A stretch of 64,000 bases of DNA. Origin: Paraburkholderia eburnea. GTDB taxonomy: Bacteria; Pseudomonadota; Gammaproteobacteria; Burkholderiales; Burkholderiaceae. Of the stretch, positions 17,874 to 28,497 are shown piece by piece. The stretch's first letter is position 1. Every line of letters begins with the position of its first letter. The notes beneath the pieces were generated by a model. The model was given only the letters and a program-made list of their open reading frames with translations. It did no database searches and was not told the origin of the DNA. The DNA lies in assembly GCF_002917095.1 (NCBI RefSeq), contig NZ_PQGA01000002.1, positions 248,001 through 312,000 of the forward strand, in the 5' to 3' direction. Made by a program: the position numbers and the translations under genes.

Positions 17874-19508
17874 TTGGCGGATCGGATACAAGAGTCTGTG
17901 CAGGAGCCGTCCGCGTGTGTGCGGGCGAGACGTGTTTTCGCGCCGGGCTGGCGTTTGCGTGCGCGACGCTGGGTTTTCGCGGGCGGCAAATCCGTCACCG
18001 GATTGATCGGCGGCCACCCTTTTTTCACGGGGTGGGCAGGGACGATCATTGCCACCGCGATGGCGGCGCTGACCTACGCCGCGCTCTATGAAGGCCGCGC
18101 CGAGGAACTGCGCCACGCGGTCGAGAATTCGTCGAATATCGTGCGCATCGTGACGAGCGATATCGCGCGCAATGTCGAGCTTTACGATCTTTCGCTGCGT
18201 GCCGTGGTCTCCGGTGCGCAGCAGCCGCAGACCTGGGAACTGCCCGCCACGTTGCGCCAGCGCATGCTGTTCGATCGGGCGACGGCGGCGTCGTTTCTCG
18301 GCGGGGCGTATGTGCTGGACGCGCAGGGGCACGTGAAGGCCTCGCAGAGCGGCGTCCTGACGCCCGGCGTGTCGCTCGCCGACCGCGACTATTTCGTTGC
18401 GCAGCAGCGCGATCCCCATGCGGGGCTGTTCATTTCGAAGCCCTATCGATCCCGCTTGCGGCAGGGCGTGCTGTCGATCGCGTTGTCACGGCGCATTGAC
18501 GCGCCCGACGGTACGTTCGCGGGCGCGGCGCTGCTCGGCGTGCGGCTCGAGTATTTCGAGCAGCTGATCGATCGCATCGACGTGGGGCAGCGCGGCGGTG
18601 TCTTCATCATCATGCAGGACGGCACGCTGCTCGCGAGCAAGCCGATGATGCCGCTTGGCATCGGCGCGAATTACGCGAGCTGGCACAACTACAAGATCAT
18701 CTCGCGGCACGACACAGGCACGTTCACCGCGCATTCGGAGGCGGACGGCGTGCTGCGCGTTTACACCTACGCGCACGTGGACAACACGCCGATCATCGTC
18801 GGCGTTGCGCCCGCCGTCGACGATATTCTCGCGGGCTGGCGGCGCCGCGCGTCGATCGCCCTGGCCATGACGACGATGTTCGGCGGGGCGTGGGTCGCGG
18901 TGTCGTGGATTCTGGCGTTCGTATTGCGCGACAAGGTGCTCGCGCAAGCCGCGTTGCAGCGTCTTGCGCTGACCGATCCGCTAACGGGCCTCGCCAATCG
19001 GCGGGCGCTGGATGAGCGCCTGAATTCCGAATGGCGGCGCGCTGTGCGTTTGCAGCAGCCGCTCGCGGTGTTGTTTTTAGACATCGACCACTTCAAGCTC
19101 TTCAACGACACCTACGGACATGGCGCGGGCGATGAAGTGCTCGCGCTGGTGGCCGAGCGCATCGCCTCGGGCTCGCGGCGCGCTGTGGACATGACGGCGC
19201 GCTACGGCGGCGAGGAGTTCGCCGTCGTGCTGCCCGGCACGCCGCTGGCGGGCGCGCAGAAGATCGCGGAAAAGATCCGGCGGCGGGTGGAGTCGGCCAA
19301 TCTCTCGCATAGCGGCTCGCGCTACGGCCGCGTCACGGTGAGCGTGGGCTGCGCGAGTTGCGAGCCGCCCGTCGGCGGCAGCGCCGCGCAATTGCTGGCC
19401 GCCGCCGACGTGCTGCTCTACGAAGCGAAGTCGGCGGGGCGCAACCAGGTGCATGCAAAAGAGTGGACCGGCGAGGCGGGTGCAGCAAACGCGCCGCCTG
19501 CGGCCTGA
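17874..19508 (+). CDS. Membrane-bound diguanylate cyclase with periplasmic Cache-like sensor
   Basis: The product is 544 residues, read from a TTG start supported by GGAGG 9 bp upstream. A basic N-terminus leads to a transmembrane helix near 52-70. A periplasmic dCache/PDC-type sensor (~75-325, with ADRDYFVAQQRDPHAGLFISKPY) is followed by a second transmembrane helix near 325-350 and a GGDEF domain. The active site is GGEEF at 445-449, and the inhibitory I-site RxxD is present as RAVD at 436-439. It should therefore make cyclic di-GMP under product inhibition. No EAL domain is present. The ligand is unknown. Confidence 0.9.
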   Translation: MADRIQESVQEPSACVRARRVFAPGWRLRARRWVFAGGKSVTGLIGGHPFFTGWAGTIIATAMAALTYAALYEGRAEELRHAVENSSNIVRIVTSDIARNVELYDLSLRAVVSGAQQPQTWELPATLRQRMLFDRATAASFLGGAYVLDAQGHVKASQSGVLTPGVSLADRDYFVAQQRDPHAGLFISKPYRSRLRQGVLSIALSRRIDAPDGTFAGAALLGVRLEYFEQLIDRIDVGQRGGVFIIMQDGTLLASKPMMPLGIGANYASWHNYKIISRHDTGTFTAHSEADGVLRVYTYAHVDNTPIIVGVAPAVDDILAGWRRRASIALAMTTMFGGAWVAVSWILAFVLRDKVLAQAALQRLALTDPLTGLANRRALDERLNSEWRRAVRLQQPLAVLFLDIDHFKLFNDTYGHGAGDEVLALVAERIASGSRRAVDMTARYGGEEFAVVLPGTPLAGAQKIAEKIRRRVESANLSHSGSRYGRVTVSVGCASCEPPVGGSAAQLLAAADVLLYEAKSAGRNQVHAKEWTGEAGAANAPPAA

Positions 19509-19539
19509 ATCGCGCGCCTTGAGTGCTTTCAGTGCACCT

Positions 19540-19959
19540 TTAGCGCGCCGATTTCGACAGGCGGTGGCCCAGTCCCAGATTCGACACGATCTGCCAGGTA
19601 TAGACGCGCGAGTAATGCACGCCGAATTGCCGGCCGATCAGTTCGCGCACGCGGCTGTTGGTCCAGGCGTCGCTGGGAAAGCCGTGTTCGCGGGCGGAGC
19701 CATGCAGCGCGCCCGCAATCCAGCCTAGCGCGGCCTGGTCGAGCACCGAAGGCCGGCCGCCGACGCTCATCTGCTGAAGCGCAGTGAGCCCGCCGTCCTC
19801 CACGATGGTTTTGTAACGACGCACCGTCTGGGCGGAGAGGTGCAGGGAGTCGGCCACGGCGTTCACCGTTGCACCATCCACCAACATCTGGCCGGCAGCC
19901 ATTCGGCGCGCGACGCTCGGCAAATTCTCGGTTCTGGTAAGCATGTGATCACTCGTCAA
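19540..19959 (-). CDS. Winged helix-turn-helix protein related to IS630-type transposase N-termini
   Basis: The product is 139 residues. The first ~65 residues are a homeodomain-like HTH (AADSLHLSAQTVRRYKTIVEDGG after NAV), and the second half is a winged-helix domain (SRVRELIGRQFGVHYSRVYTWQIVSNLGLG). This pair occurs at the N-terminus of IS630-family transposases, but the DDE catalytic domain is absent and no terminal inverted repeats are visible. It may be a domesticated DNA-binding protein or a transposase remnant. It stands alone, converging with the diguanylate cyclase gene. Confidence 0.7.
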   Translation of the reverse strand: MTSDHMLTRTENLPSVARRMAAGQMLVDGATVNAVADSLHLSAQTVRRYKTIVEDGGLTALQQMSVGGRPSVLDQAALGWIAGALHGSAREHGFPSDAWTNSRVRELIGRQFGVHYSRVYTWQIVSNLGLGHRLSKSAR

Positions 19960-20621
19960 CGAAAGATTCCGGTCATGCGGCTTACGGAAGCGCCGCTCCA
20001 GTCAACCCTCTCAGTGCATGCGGGTCTAGTCGCTTGCTACGGTCCTGCAAAGCTGCTGCGTGATGCGGGGCCATCGCGGACGGCGAAACGATGCGCCCAC
20101 GCGGGGGCGCTTGCGGAATAACCCTGAGTGCTCCAGTGGCACGAGGTCCAGGTTGTCCCGCAGCGGATATTAATAATTGTTTTTGTATGGATTGTGTATA
20201 GCTGGCGGAAAAATAGTCTGCTTGACTTAGCGATTTTCCTGGTCTATCGGAAAAAATGATCGTGCCCGATTCGCTCAACAATACGCGTCCCCGGCGAGCA
20301 TTCGTGCCATGACACACCCAATCGGCGGGCGCCTCGACGTTTGCAATCTTTTTTAACACGTCGCTTGCATTCCCGCTTGCATTCCAATGGCACACTTAAC
20401 GGCATCGAATCGGGAAATTTGTGCAGAATGCCTTTTCCGAATCGGCATGAATGGAATTACGCATTCCTTTTGATTGGATAAACGGGTTTGCCGGATTGGC
20501 TTAATTACGTATTGCATTGCGTACTTATGCGAACTGGATATCGCTAAACCGCCGGGACGTCCGGGGCATGTGTTGTGATCGATACATGGCCTTGCTGCGA
20601 ACCGCTTGACGGCCATTGGGG
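19960..20621. other. AT-richer intergenic region without a convincing gene
   Basis: About 660 bp in which GC content is visibly lower than in the neighbours, especially 20150-20560, with runs such as TAATAATTG and GGAAAAAATG. Short open frames exist on the minus strand but lack ribosome sites and the codon bias of this genome. It could be a nucleoid-protein-bound promoter region or a scar of lost DNA. I see no repeat or terminator that explains it. Confidence 0.5.
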
Positions 20622-21017
20622 ATGAACAAGGAACTCGACGAAAAGGTTGAACGTCTGCTGAGGCGGGCGGCGAGTCGGCGCGGACTCGTGCCTTATGGCG
20701 CGTTTCACGCGTTGTTCGCGCAGGACGTGCCGCTGCGCGAGCGCTACGAGAAACTCGAAACCGCGGCGGCGGCCTTGTGCGAACCGCAGGTGGCCGATTA
20801 CGCCGCGCTGCTCGCGACCGATTCGGGCCTGCCCGGGCCGGACTTCTACACGCGCCTCAGACGCCTGCATTCCGATCGTTATTACGCCACGCTCGGGGCC
20901 GATCGTCATCGCATGCTCAAACTCGCGGAGAAGCGTCAGCTTGCGAGCGAAGAGCGCGAGCGTGTGTATGAGCACTATCGCAGCGCCGTGCCCGTGCCTG
21001 CGTTGCACGAGGCTTGA
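20622..21017 (+). CDS. Conserved-looking small cytoplasmic protein of unknown function
   Basis: The product is 131 residues, charged and predicted mostly helical, with no signal peptide or membrane segment. It opens MNKELDEKVERLLRRAASRRGLVPYGAF and continues with regular amphipathic helices. Codon usage (high GC in third positions) supports a real gene. The ATG at 20622 is preferred to a TTG two codons earlier. I do not recognise a family. Confidence 0.6.
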   Translation: MNKELDEKVERLLRRAASRRGLVPYGAFHALFAQDVPLRERYEKLETAAAALCEPQVADYAALLATDSGLPGPDFYTRLRRLHSDRYYATLGADRHRMLKLAEKRQLASEERERVYEHYRSAVPVPALHEA

Positions 21018-21116
21018 ACGCGCGTAGTCGGATGCCGGATTCCGGCATTCTTCAATTAGTTAGTTATGCGTTGTAATTGTGTATCGACAGATATCCGACA
21101 ACGAGGGAAGCCTGCC

Positions 21117-21737
21117 ATGAGAATCAACGACCATTCCGGGTACTTGCTGCGCGTGAGCGCCGTGCTGGCCGCATTGACGTCATTGACCGTATGCGTGCCG
21201 CTCTACGCGCAGACGGCGTCGGCGCCCGATGCGGCGGCGAGCGCGCCCGTTGGCGTGCTGCAAACCGGCGAGGTGCAGACCGTGGCGCATGTAGTGAGCG
21301 TGGATGCTGCGGCCAACACCGTCACGCTGCGCGGCGCGCAGGGCAGGCAGGTGACGGTGGCGGTAGATCCCGCCGTTGCAAACGTCAGCAAACTCGCGCC
21401 AGGCGACCAGGTCAACATCGTCTACAAGGAAGCGCTGCTGCTGCGTGCGGACAAGGTGGACACCAAGGGTATTCGCGCGCGTGTGGAAACGACAGCGGAG
21501 ACACCGGCCTCAGGCGGCGTGACGGCGGCGGCAAGGGCGGTGCAGGTGGTGGCGACGGTCCAGAAGATCGACCGCGCCCACCGCAAGGTGACGCTGCGCG
21601 GCCCGACGCGCACCGTCGTGGTGGGCGTGCCGCAGGATGTACCGATCGAAAAGCTCAAGGTAGGCGACAGCATTCGCGCCGACTATGTGGGCGCAACGGC
21701 CGTGCAGGTGGTGCGCAACGGCGCACGCGTGGAGTAG
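21117..21737 (+). CDS. Periplasmic protein with two internal beta-domain repeats
   Basis: The product is 206 residues, starting at the ATG after an ACGAGGGAAG ribosome site. The N-terminal ~33 residues form a signal peptide ending near PLYAQ. The mature protein holds two copies of a ~60-residue unit. The first runs from about residue 53 (VQTVAHVVSVDAAANTVTLRG ... LAPGDQVNIVY) and the second from about 143 (VQVVATVQKIDRAHRKVTLRG ... LKVGDSIRADY). Each looks like a small OB- or SH3-like beta-barrel, similar to DUF5666-like or CusF-like modules. No Met/His copper ligands are obvious. Probably periplasmic; function unknown. Confidence 0.65.
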   Translation: MRINDHSGYLLRVSAVLAALTSLTVCVPLYAQTASAPDAAASAPVGVLQTGEVQTVAHVVSVDAAANTVTLRGAQGRQVTVAVDPAVANVSKLAPGDQVNIVYKEALLLRADKVDTKGIRARVETTAETPASGGVTAAARAVQVVATVQKIDRAHRKVTLRGPTRTVVVGVPQDVPIEKLKVGDSIRADYVGATAVQVVRNGARVE

Positions 21738-21808
21738 CAAAAGAAAGCGCGCCTGAAACCGGGCGCGCTCACTCGCTCACTGCATGGCCGCATCTGCCGA
21801 TACCGTCG

Positions 21809-22048
21809 TCAATCGACCCGGTCGCGATCGCGCACGAGGATCGACACGTACACGGCGGTCGAGACGATGATGACGAGTGCGCCTGTCACCACCTTGGCAT
21901 GATTGAATTCCACCAGGCCGATCACGGCGATGGCAATGCCCGTTGCCGAGCCCAGCGTGCCGATGGCGGCCACGAGGATGCGCAGCCTGGTCCAGACGCG
22001 ATGGCGTCGTTCCGGACCGGCGCCGGCTCTCAGTCGATCGAAAATCAT
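21809..22048 (-). CDS. Small two-helix membrane protein of unknown function
   Basis: The product is 79 residues from an ATG preceded by GGGGAGG five bases upstream; a longer in-frame ATG at 22087 lacks such a site. A basic amphipathic N-terminus is followed by two hydrophobic helices (ILVAAIGTLGSATGIAIAVIG, then VVTGALVIIVSTAVYVSIL) and a charged RDRDRVD tail. It is probably an inner-membrane protein. A tandem TTTAAG-type box lies about 165 bp upstream. Confidence 0.55.
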   Translation of the reverse strand: MIFDRLRAGAGPERRHRVWTRLRILVAAIGTLGSATGIAIAVIGLVEFNHAKVVTGALVIIVSTAVYVSILVRDRDRVD

Positions 22049-22211
22049 GGGATCCTCCCCGTGGGTGACAACTGGCAGGCTGCTCACCGCACGCAGCCCG
22101 CCGGCCGACTCGAATCAGACTCGAATCGATTATAGCGATGGGCCGATTCTGCGCTTTCACGGCGTACGCGTCACATTTTGTCAGGAAAGATTTCGCACGT
22201 ATTTGAGCGCG

Positions 22212-22228
22212 TTTAAGTTTGCCTTAAT
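22212..22228. promoter_or_regulatory. Tandem TTTAAG-N5-CTTAAT box (PmrA/QseB-like)
   Basis: TTTAAG, five bases, CTTAAT on the plus strand exactly fits YTTAAK-N5-YTTAAK with an 11-bp period. It could act on the candidate plus-strand small RNA. Read on the minus strand, it could act on the small membrane protein gene at 21809-22048, where TCAAAT five bases beyond the box could serve as -10. Confidence 0.45.
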
Positions 22229-22300
22229 TTTGCGAAGCCATGATGAGTGCGTCGGGTCGATTCGATAGTCGATTCGCGGTTGTTCTTCACGTCCCCTGTT

Positions 22301-22333
22301 TAGCCGCCGATCCTTATCGGCGGCTATTTTTTT
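22301..22333 (+). terminator. Orphan Rho-independent terminator
   Basis: TAGCCGCCGAT / ATCGGCGGCTA forms an 11-bp perfect stem with a 4-base loop, followed by seven T on the plus strand. The minus-strand side has no T-run, so it does not terminate yigZ or the flanking minus genes. Confidence 0.85.
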
Positions 22334-22389
22334 GCGCGGACGTTTCACCGATCATCAGGTTTGCAAGCGTCAGCAACTTCGACCCGCGT

Positions 22390-22983
22390 TCACTCGTGCT
22401 CGGGAAAGCCCGCGCGCCCTTGCGTGAGGTCGCGCAGCGCGTCGCGCGCTGCGTCCACGGCCGTGACCGGCATCTGTATGGCGAGCCGCACCGTCATCGT
22501 GTAGCGGCTGTCCACGAGCGTGTGCTGGGCCTGCTCGATCCAGTGGCGCACGTGCGTTTCGTCGGGATAGCCGACTTCCACCATCAGCCGCGCCTGAGCC
22601 ACGCGCTCGATGCGCGGCGCGTTCTGCAGCGTGCTCGCGATGGCGTCGGTATAGGCGCGCACGAGGCCGCCCGCGCCCAGTTTCACGCCGCCGTAATAGC
22701 GCACCACGGCGGCCAGCACGCCGTCCAGATCGTGATGGCGCAGCACTTCCAGAATCGGCCTGCCTGCGGTGCCGGAGGGCTCGCCATCGTCGGACATGCC
22801 GGACTGGCCGCCGGCGAGCAGCGCCCAGCAGACGTGCGTGGCGGCGGGGTGTTCGTCGCGTAGACGGCGCAGCTCGATCATGGCCGCGTCGCGGTCGGCG
22901 ACCGGAATCGCGAGTCCGATGAAACGGCTCTTGCGGATCTCAAGCTCCGCGCTGACGGTTGAGGCGAGGGTATAGGTGGGCAA
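22390..22983 (-). CDS. yigZ: YigZ/IMPACT-family protein
   Basis: The product is 197 residues. The N-terminal domain (SRFIGLAIPVADRDAAMIELRRL) and its continuation (DDGEPSGTAGRPILEVL; VVRYYGGVKLGAGGLVRAY) are the UPF0029/Impact signature, followed by a C-terminal ferredoxin-like DUF1949 domain. Eukaryotic IMPACT inhibits GCN2; the bacterial protein binds RNA or nucleotides and its role is unsettled. It stands alone, with no clear promoter partner. Confidence 0.92.
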   Translation of the reverse strand: MPTYTLASTVSAELEIRKSRFIGLAIPVADRDAAMIELRRLRDEHPAATHVCWALLAGGQSGMSDDGEPSGTAGRPILEVLRHHDLDGVLAAVVRYYGGVKLGAGGLVRAYTDAIASTLQNAPRIERVAQARLMVEVGYPDETHVRHWIEQAQHTLVDSRYTMTVRLAIQMPVTAVDAARDALRDLTQGRAGFPEHE

Positions 22984-23285
22984 AGCAGGCGAGACGGCGT
23001 GGAGGAAACCGTCATGTTAGCGGATACGCGCGGTGGCGCTGGCAGTGCCCTGGCAAGCGCCGAAAACTGCGACCACAGGACGCGTGCGCACATCTTGACA
23101 ATATCTGTAATGGATTCTTGCGGCTTGTGCTAATGACGCATCGGGAGCGAGGCCCGATAATGATGTTCGTGACGGGTCTAGCTCTGGCTGGGGCGATGCC
23201 GAACTCCTCATTCGGTGATCCGTCATTTTCCGAATTCTTTATGCTGCGCCTGTTTTTTCCCCGGCGCGGACTCTCCGAAGCATCC
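22984..23285. other. Intergenic region between yigZ and the acnA terminators
   Basis: About 300 bp without a supported gene. It contains a TTGACA hexamer at 23094 on the plus strand without a good -10, and a short hairpin ATCGGG / CCCGAT near 23138-23156. The minus-strand open frames here overlap the terminators and show no ribosome site. Confidence 0.5.
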
Positions 23286-23324
23286 AAAAAAAAATCCCGG
23301 TCGGGACGCTGTCCGAGGACCGGG
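23286..23324 (-). terminator. Second terminator downstream of acnA
   Basis: On the minus strand CCCGGTC / GACCGGG encloses an inner GGAC-AGC-GTCC hairpin and is followed by A then nine T. It lies about 70 bp past the first acnA terminator and may be a back-up or may end a separate short transcript. Confidence 0.8.
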
Positions 23325-23393
23325 GTTCATAAGGCTCGCCTGTTCTCAAGAGGCGATTCCACGTTACGCCCGTCAAAATTCCGTCGCAACGCG

Positions 23394-23421
23394 AAAAAAA
23401 AGCCCGACTTTCGCCGGGCTC
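23394..23421 (-). terminator. First terminator downstream of acnA
   Basis: On the minus strand AGCCCGGCGAAAGTCGGGCT is followed by seven T. The GCCCG / CGGGC stem lies 62 bp beyond the acnA stop. Confidence 0.85.
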
Positions 23422-23483
23422 CAAGTGTGACCGCACCCGTTGCCGGGCGCGGCACCTGCAAAAACTGCGTACGCCGTTGCCGC

Positions 23484-26201
<2,718 letters not shown>

Positions 26202-26281
26202 GGTGTTTTCCTTCGTTTAATCGCGGAAATAACGCTTTCTTACTACACGTATGCTGCGGGTGCTGATATCTGTCCGATTGC

Positions 26282-27742
26282 TCAGATCACATACAAGTCT
26301 ACGTATTCGTTCACCGGCATGGCTTCAAGACGTGCCGCATCGAGCGAGACGTCGAGAATGGCGTGCTGCTGCTTCGCGGGGAAGCGGCGCGCGAGGTTGG
26401 TCTTGAACTTCTCGATCAGCAGCGGGAGGCCTTCGTCGCGGCGCCGGCGATGGCCGATCGGGTACTCCACCACGACTTCGGGCAGCGTCGTGCCGTCGTT
26501 TAGCTCGACAGTCAGTGCATTGGCGATCGAACGCTTCGCGGGGTCGTGGTAATCCTGCGTGAACCGCGGGTCTTCGACACAGACCGTCTTGGCGCGCAGC
26601 GCGTCGATGCGCGGGTCGCCCGCAATATCGTCTTCGTAGTCGGCGGCGGTGAGGCGGCCGAACAGCAGCGGCACGGCGACCATGTACTGGATGCAGTGGT
26701 CGCGGTCGGCGGGGTTCGCCAGCGGCCCGGTCTTGTCGATGATGCGGATCGCCGCGGCGTGGGTGCGAATGGTGATCCGCTTGACGTCCTGCGCCGTTTT
26801 ACCCTGTTGCGCGAGCTGGCCATGCAGCGTCATGGCGGCTTCGGCGGCGGTCTGCGCGTGGAATTCGGCGGGGAACGCGATCTTGAACAGCACGTTTTCC
26901 ATCACGTACGTGCCGTAGGGGCGCTGGAACCTGAACGGCCGGCCCTTGAACGAGACGTCGTAAAAACCCCAGGTTTTTGCCGTGAGCGCCGACGGATAGC
27001 CCATCTCGCCCGTTTTCGCCATGAGCGCGAGGCGCACGCCGCGCGAGGTGGCGTCGCCTGCGGCCCACGACTTGCGCGAGCCCGTATTGGGCGCATGGCG
27101 GTAGGTGCGCAGCGCCTGGCCATCGACCATCGCGAGCGAGACGGCGTTGATGAGTTCGTCGCGCGTCAGGCCGAGCATCTGCCCGGCCACGGCGGTCGAG
27201 GCGCGCTTGACGAGCAGCACGTGGTCGAGACCGACCTGGTTGAACGAGTTTTCCAGCGCAATGCAGCCCTGGATCTCGTGCGCCTTCACCATGGCTTCAA
27301 GCACATGCCTCATGGTGAGCGGCGGCTTGCCGTGCGTCACGGCCGTGCGCGAGAGCCAGTCGGCGGTCGCGAGAATCGCGCCCAGGTTATCCGACGGATG
27401 CCCCCACTCGGCGGCAAGCCAGGTATCGTTGAAGTCGAGCCAGCGGATCATCGCGCCGATATTGAAGGCGGCCTGAACCGGGTCGAGCTGGAATGAGGTG
27501 CCGGGCACCTTCGCACCGTGCGGGACGATCGTGCCTGGCACGATCGGTCCCAGCAGCCTGGTGCAGGCGGGGTAGGAAAGCGCTTCGAGTCCGCAGCCGA
27601 GCGTGTCGATCAGGCAATGCCGGGCCGTCGACAGCGCGAGCGCGCTATCGTCCGACACGACAGGCACGTTCAGGACGTAGTCGACGATATCGACCAATAC
27701 CTGATCCGGCTGCGGCCTGACGTTGGGGATCGGGGCGGACAT
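26282..27742 (-). CDS. prpD: PrpD/MmgE family 2-methylcitrate dehydratase-like protein
   Basis: The product is 486 residues, full length for PrpD. It shows conserved PrpD stretches such as [32 protein letters not shown] and [21 protein letters not shown]. PrpD dehydrates 2-methylcitrate in propionate breakdown, but no prpB or prpC lies beside it. In this cluster it sits between an MliC-like gene and acnA, so it may act instead with the CitE-like lyase and aconitase. The start is supported by GAGGAAAG. It begins 18 bp after the MliC-like gene ends, so the two are likely co-transcribed. Confidence 0.88.
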   Translation of the reverse strand: MSAPIPNVRPQPDQVLVDIVDYVLNVPVVSDDSALALSTARHCLIDTLGCGLEALSYPACTRLLGPIVPGTIVPHGAKVPGTSFQLDPVQAAFNIGAMIRWLDFNDTWLAAEWGHPSDNLGAILATADWLSRTAVTHGKPPLTMRHVLEAMVKAHEIQGCIALENSFNQVGLDHVLLVKRASTAVAGQMLGLTRDELINAVSLAMVDGQALRTYRHAPNTGSRKSWAAGDATSRGVRLALMAKTGEMGYPSALTAKTWGFYDVSFKGRPFRFQRPYGTYVMENVLFKIAFPAEFHAQTAAEAAMTLHGQLAQQGKTAQDVKRITIRTHAAAIRIIDKTGPLANPADRDHCIQYMVAVPLLFGRLTAADYEDDIAGDPRIDALRAKTVCVEDPRFTQDYHDPAKRSIANALTVELNDGTTLPEVVVEYPIGHRRRRDEGLPLLIEKFKTNLARRFPAKQQHAILDVSLDAARLEAMPVNEYVDLYVI

Positions 27743-27760
27743 CGAGGCTTTCCTCGGTCC

Positions 27761-28291
27761 TTACTGGCCCGATGCGCCGCTCGCCGGTGCTGCGCGGTTC
27801 GCCGGGTTCAGGGCGTTCGCCTGGGTCGGCGCCATTGCGCCTTGCTGCATTGCAACAGTCTTGCACTCGTCGGCCAGACGCGAGCTGTCCTTGTCCGAGA
27901 ACAGCATCGCCTTGGTTGGGATCACGACCAGGTCGAGGCCGGTGGCGGCGTCGTGGAAACGGTCCGCGCCCGTCGTCGTCGATTGACGCGGCAGGTTGTA
28001 GTTCTTGTTCGCCCAGTGAACGGTGACGATCTGGTCACGCGCCATGTCGCCCTTCAGGTCGAACTGCATGCCTTCCGCGCAGCTCCAGTGTTCCGAGCCT
28101 TCCGGCACGGCGTCGACCTTCGCTTCCTTGGCCGGGTTGACCTTGCGCTTGATGATGCGGTGCTTCGGTGCCGGCTTCGCGGGCTTTTTCGCCGTCGTCG
28201 ACGTGGTGCCTTGCGCGGCGGCGTCGGTAGCGGCCAGCAGCATCGTCGAGGACAGCGCGCCAATGATGGTAGCGATCAGCAATTTCTTCAT
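27761..28291 (-). CDS. Secreted MliC-like (C-type lysozyme inhibitor fold) protein
   Basis: The product is 176 residues. Residues 1-27 form a signal peptide (MKKLLIATIIGALSSTMLLA, cleavage near AAAQ). A Lys/Pro/Ala-rich linker follows to about residue 60. From Cys71 to Cys143 the pattern (WSCAEGMQFDLKGD; VTVHWANKNYNLPRQSTTTGA; AMLF; final Cys) matches the MliC/PliC beta-barrel, where two cysteines close the fold and a Ser-Gly-Ala loop contacts lysozyme. The family match is by pattern only. It is unexpected among TCA genes and lies only 18 bp before prpD. Confidence 0.6.
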   Translation of the reverse strand: MKKLLIATIIGALSSTMLLAATDAAAQGTTSTTAKKPAKPAPKHRIIKRKVNPAKEAKVDAVPEGSEHWSCAEGMQFDLKGDMARDQIVTVHWANKNYNLPRQSTTTGADRFHDAATGLDLVVIPTKAMLFSDKDSSRLADECKTVAMQQGAMAPTQANALNPANRAAPASGASGQ

Positions 28292-28497
28292 GGAGTCGGA
28301 CCTTTATGTCTCAAATCGGTTGAACAGTGCGCGGCCACGGGCTGTGGCCGCCGGTTGCACTACGCGCGCCCCGTGAGCGCGCAGCGGACGCTATTTTCAC
28401 CTATTTATCGGCACGAATTTCAGTTTTTCCGGTGTCAAAATAATTCTGTTGGCCGGTTCTTTCCGAAGTCTCTTCCCGAGTCAACCACGTCGCGCCA

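Larger units (their letters stand above)
22178..22333 (+). ncRNA. Candidate small RNA ending at an orphan terminator
   Basis: The plus strand carries a strong terminator at 22301-22333 with no plus-strand gene upstream (the nearest plus gene ends at 21737). A possible promoter TTGTCA-N16-TATTTG lies at 22178-22205. The true 5' end is uncertain, so the coordinates mark the search region rather than a defined transcript. Both flanking genes are on the minus strand. Confidence 0.35.

Noticed and set aside
19982..20395. 137-codon minus-strand frame in the AT-rich intergenic region
   Set aside because: No ribosome site, no domain, and codon use unlike the rest of the window.
23012..23287. Minus-strand frame between yigZ and acnA
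   Set aside because: Starts inside the acnA terminator T-run and lacks coding bias.
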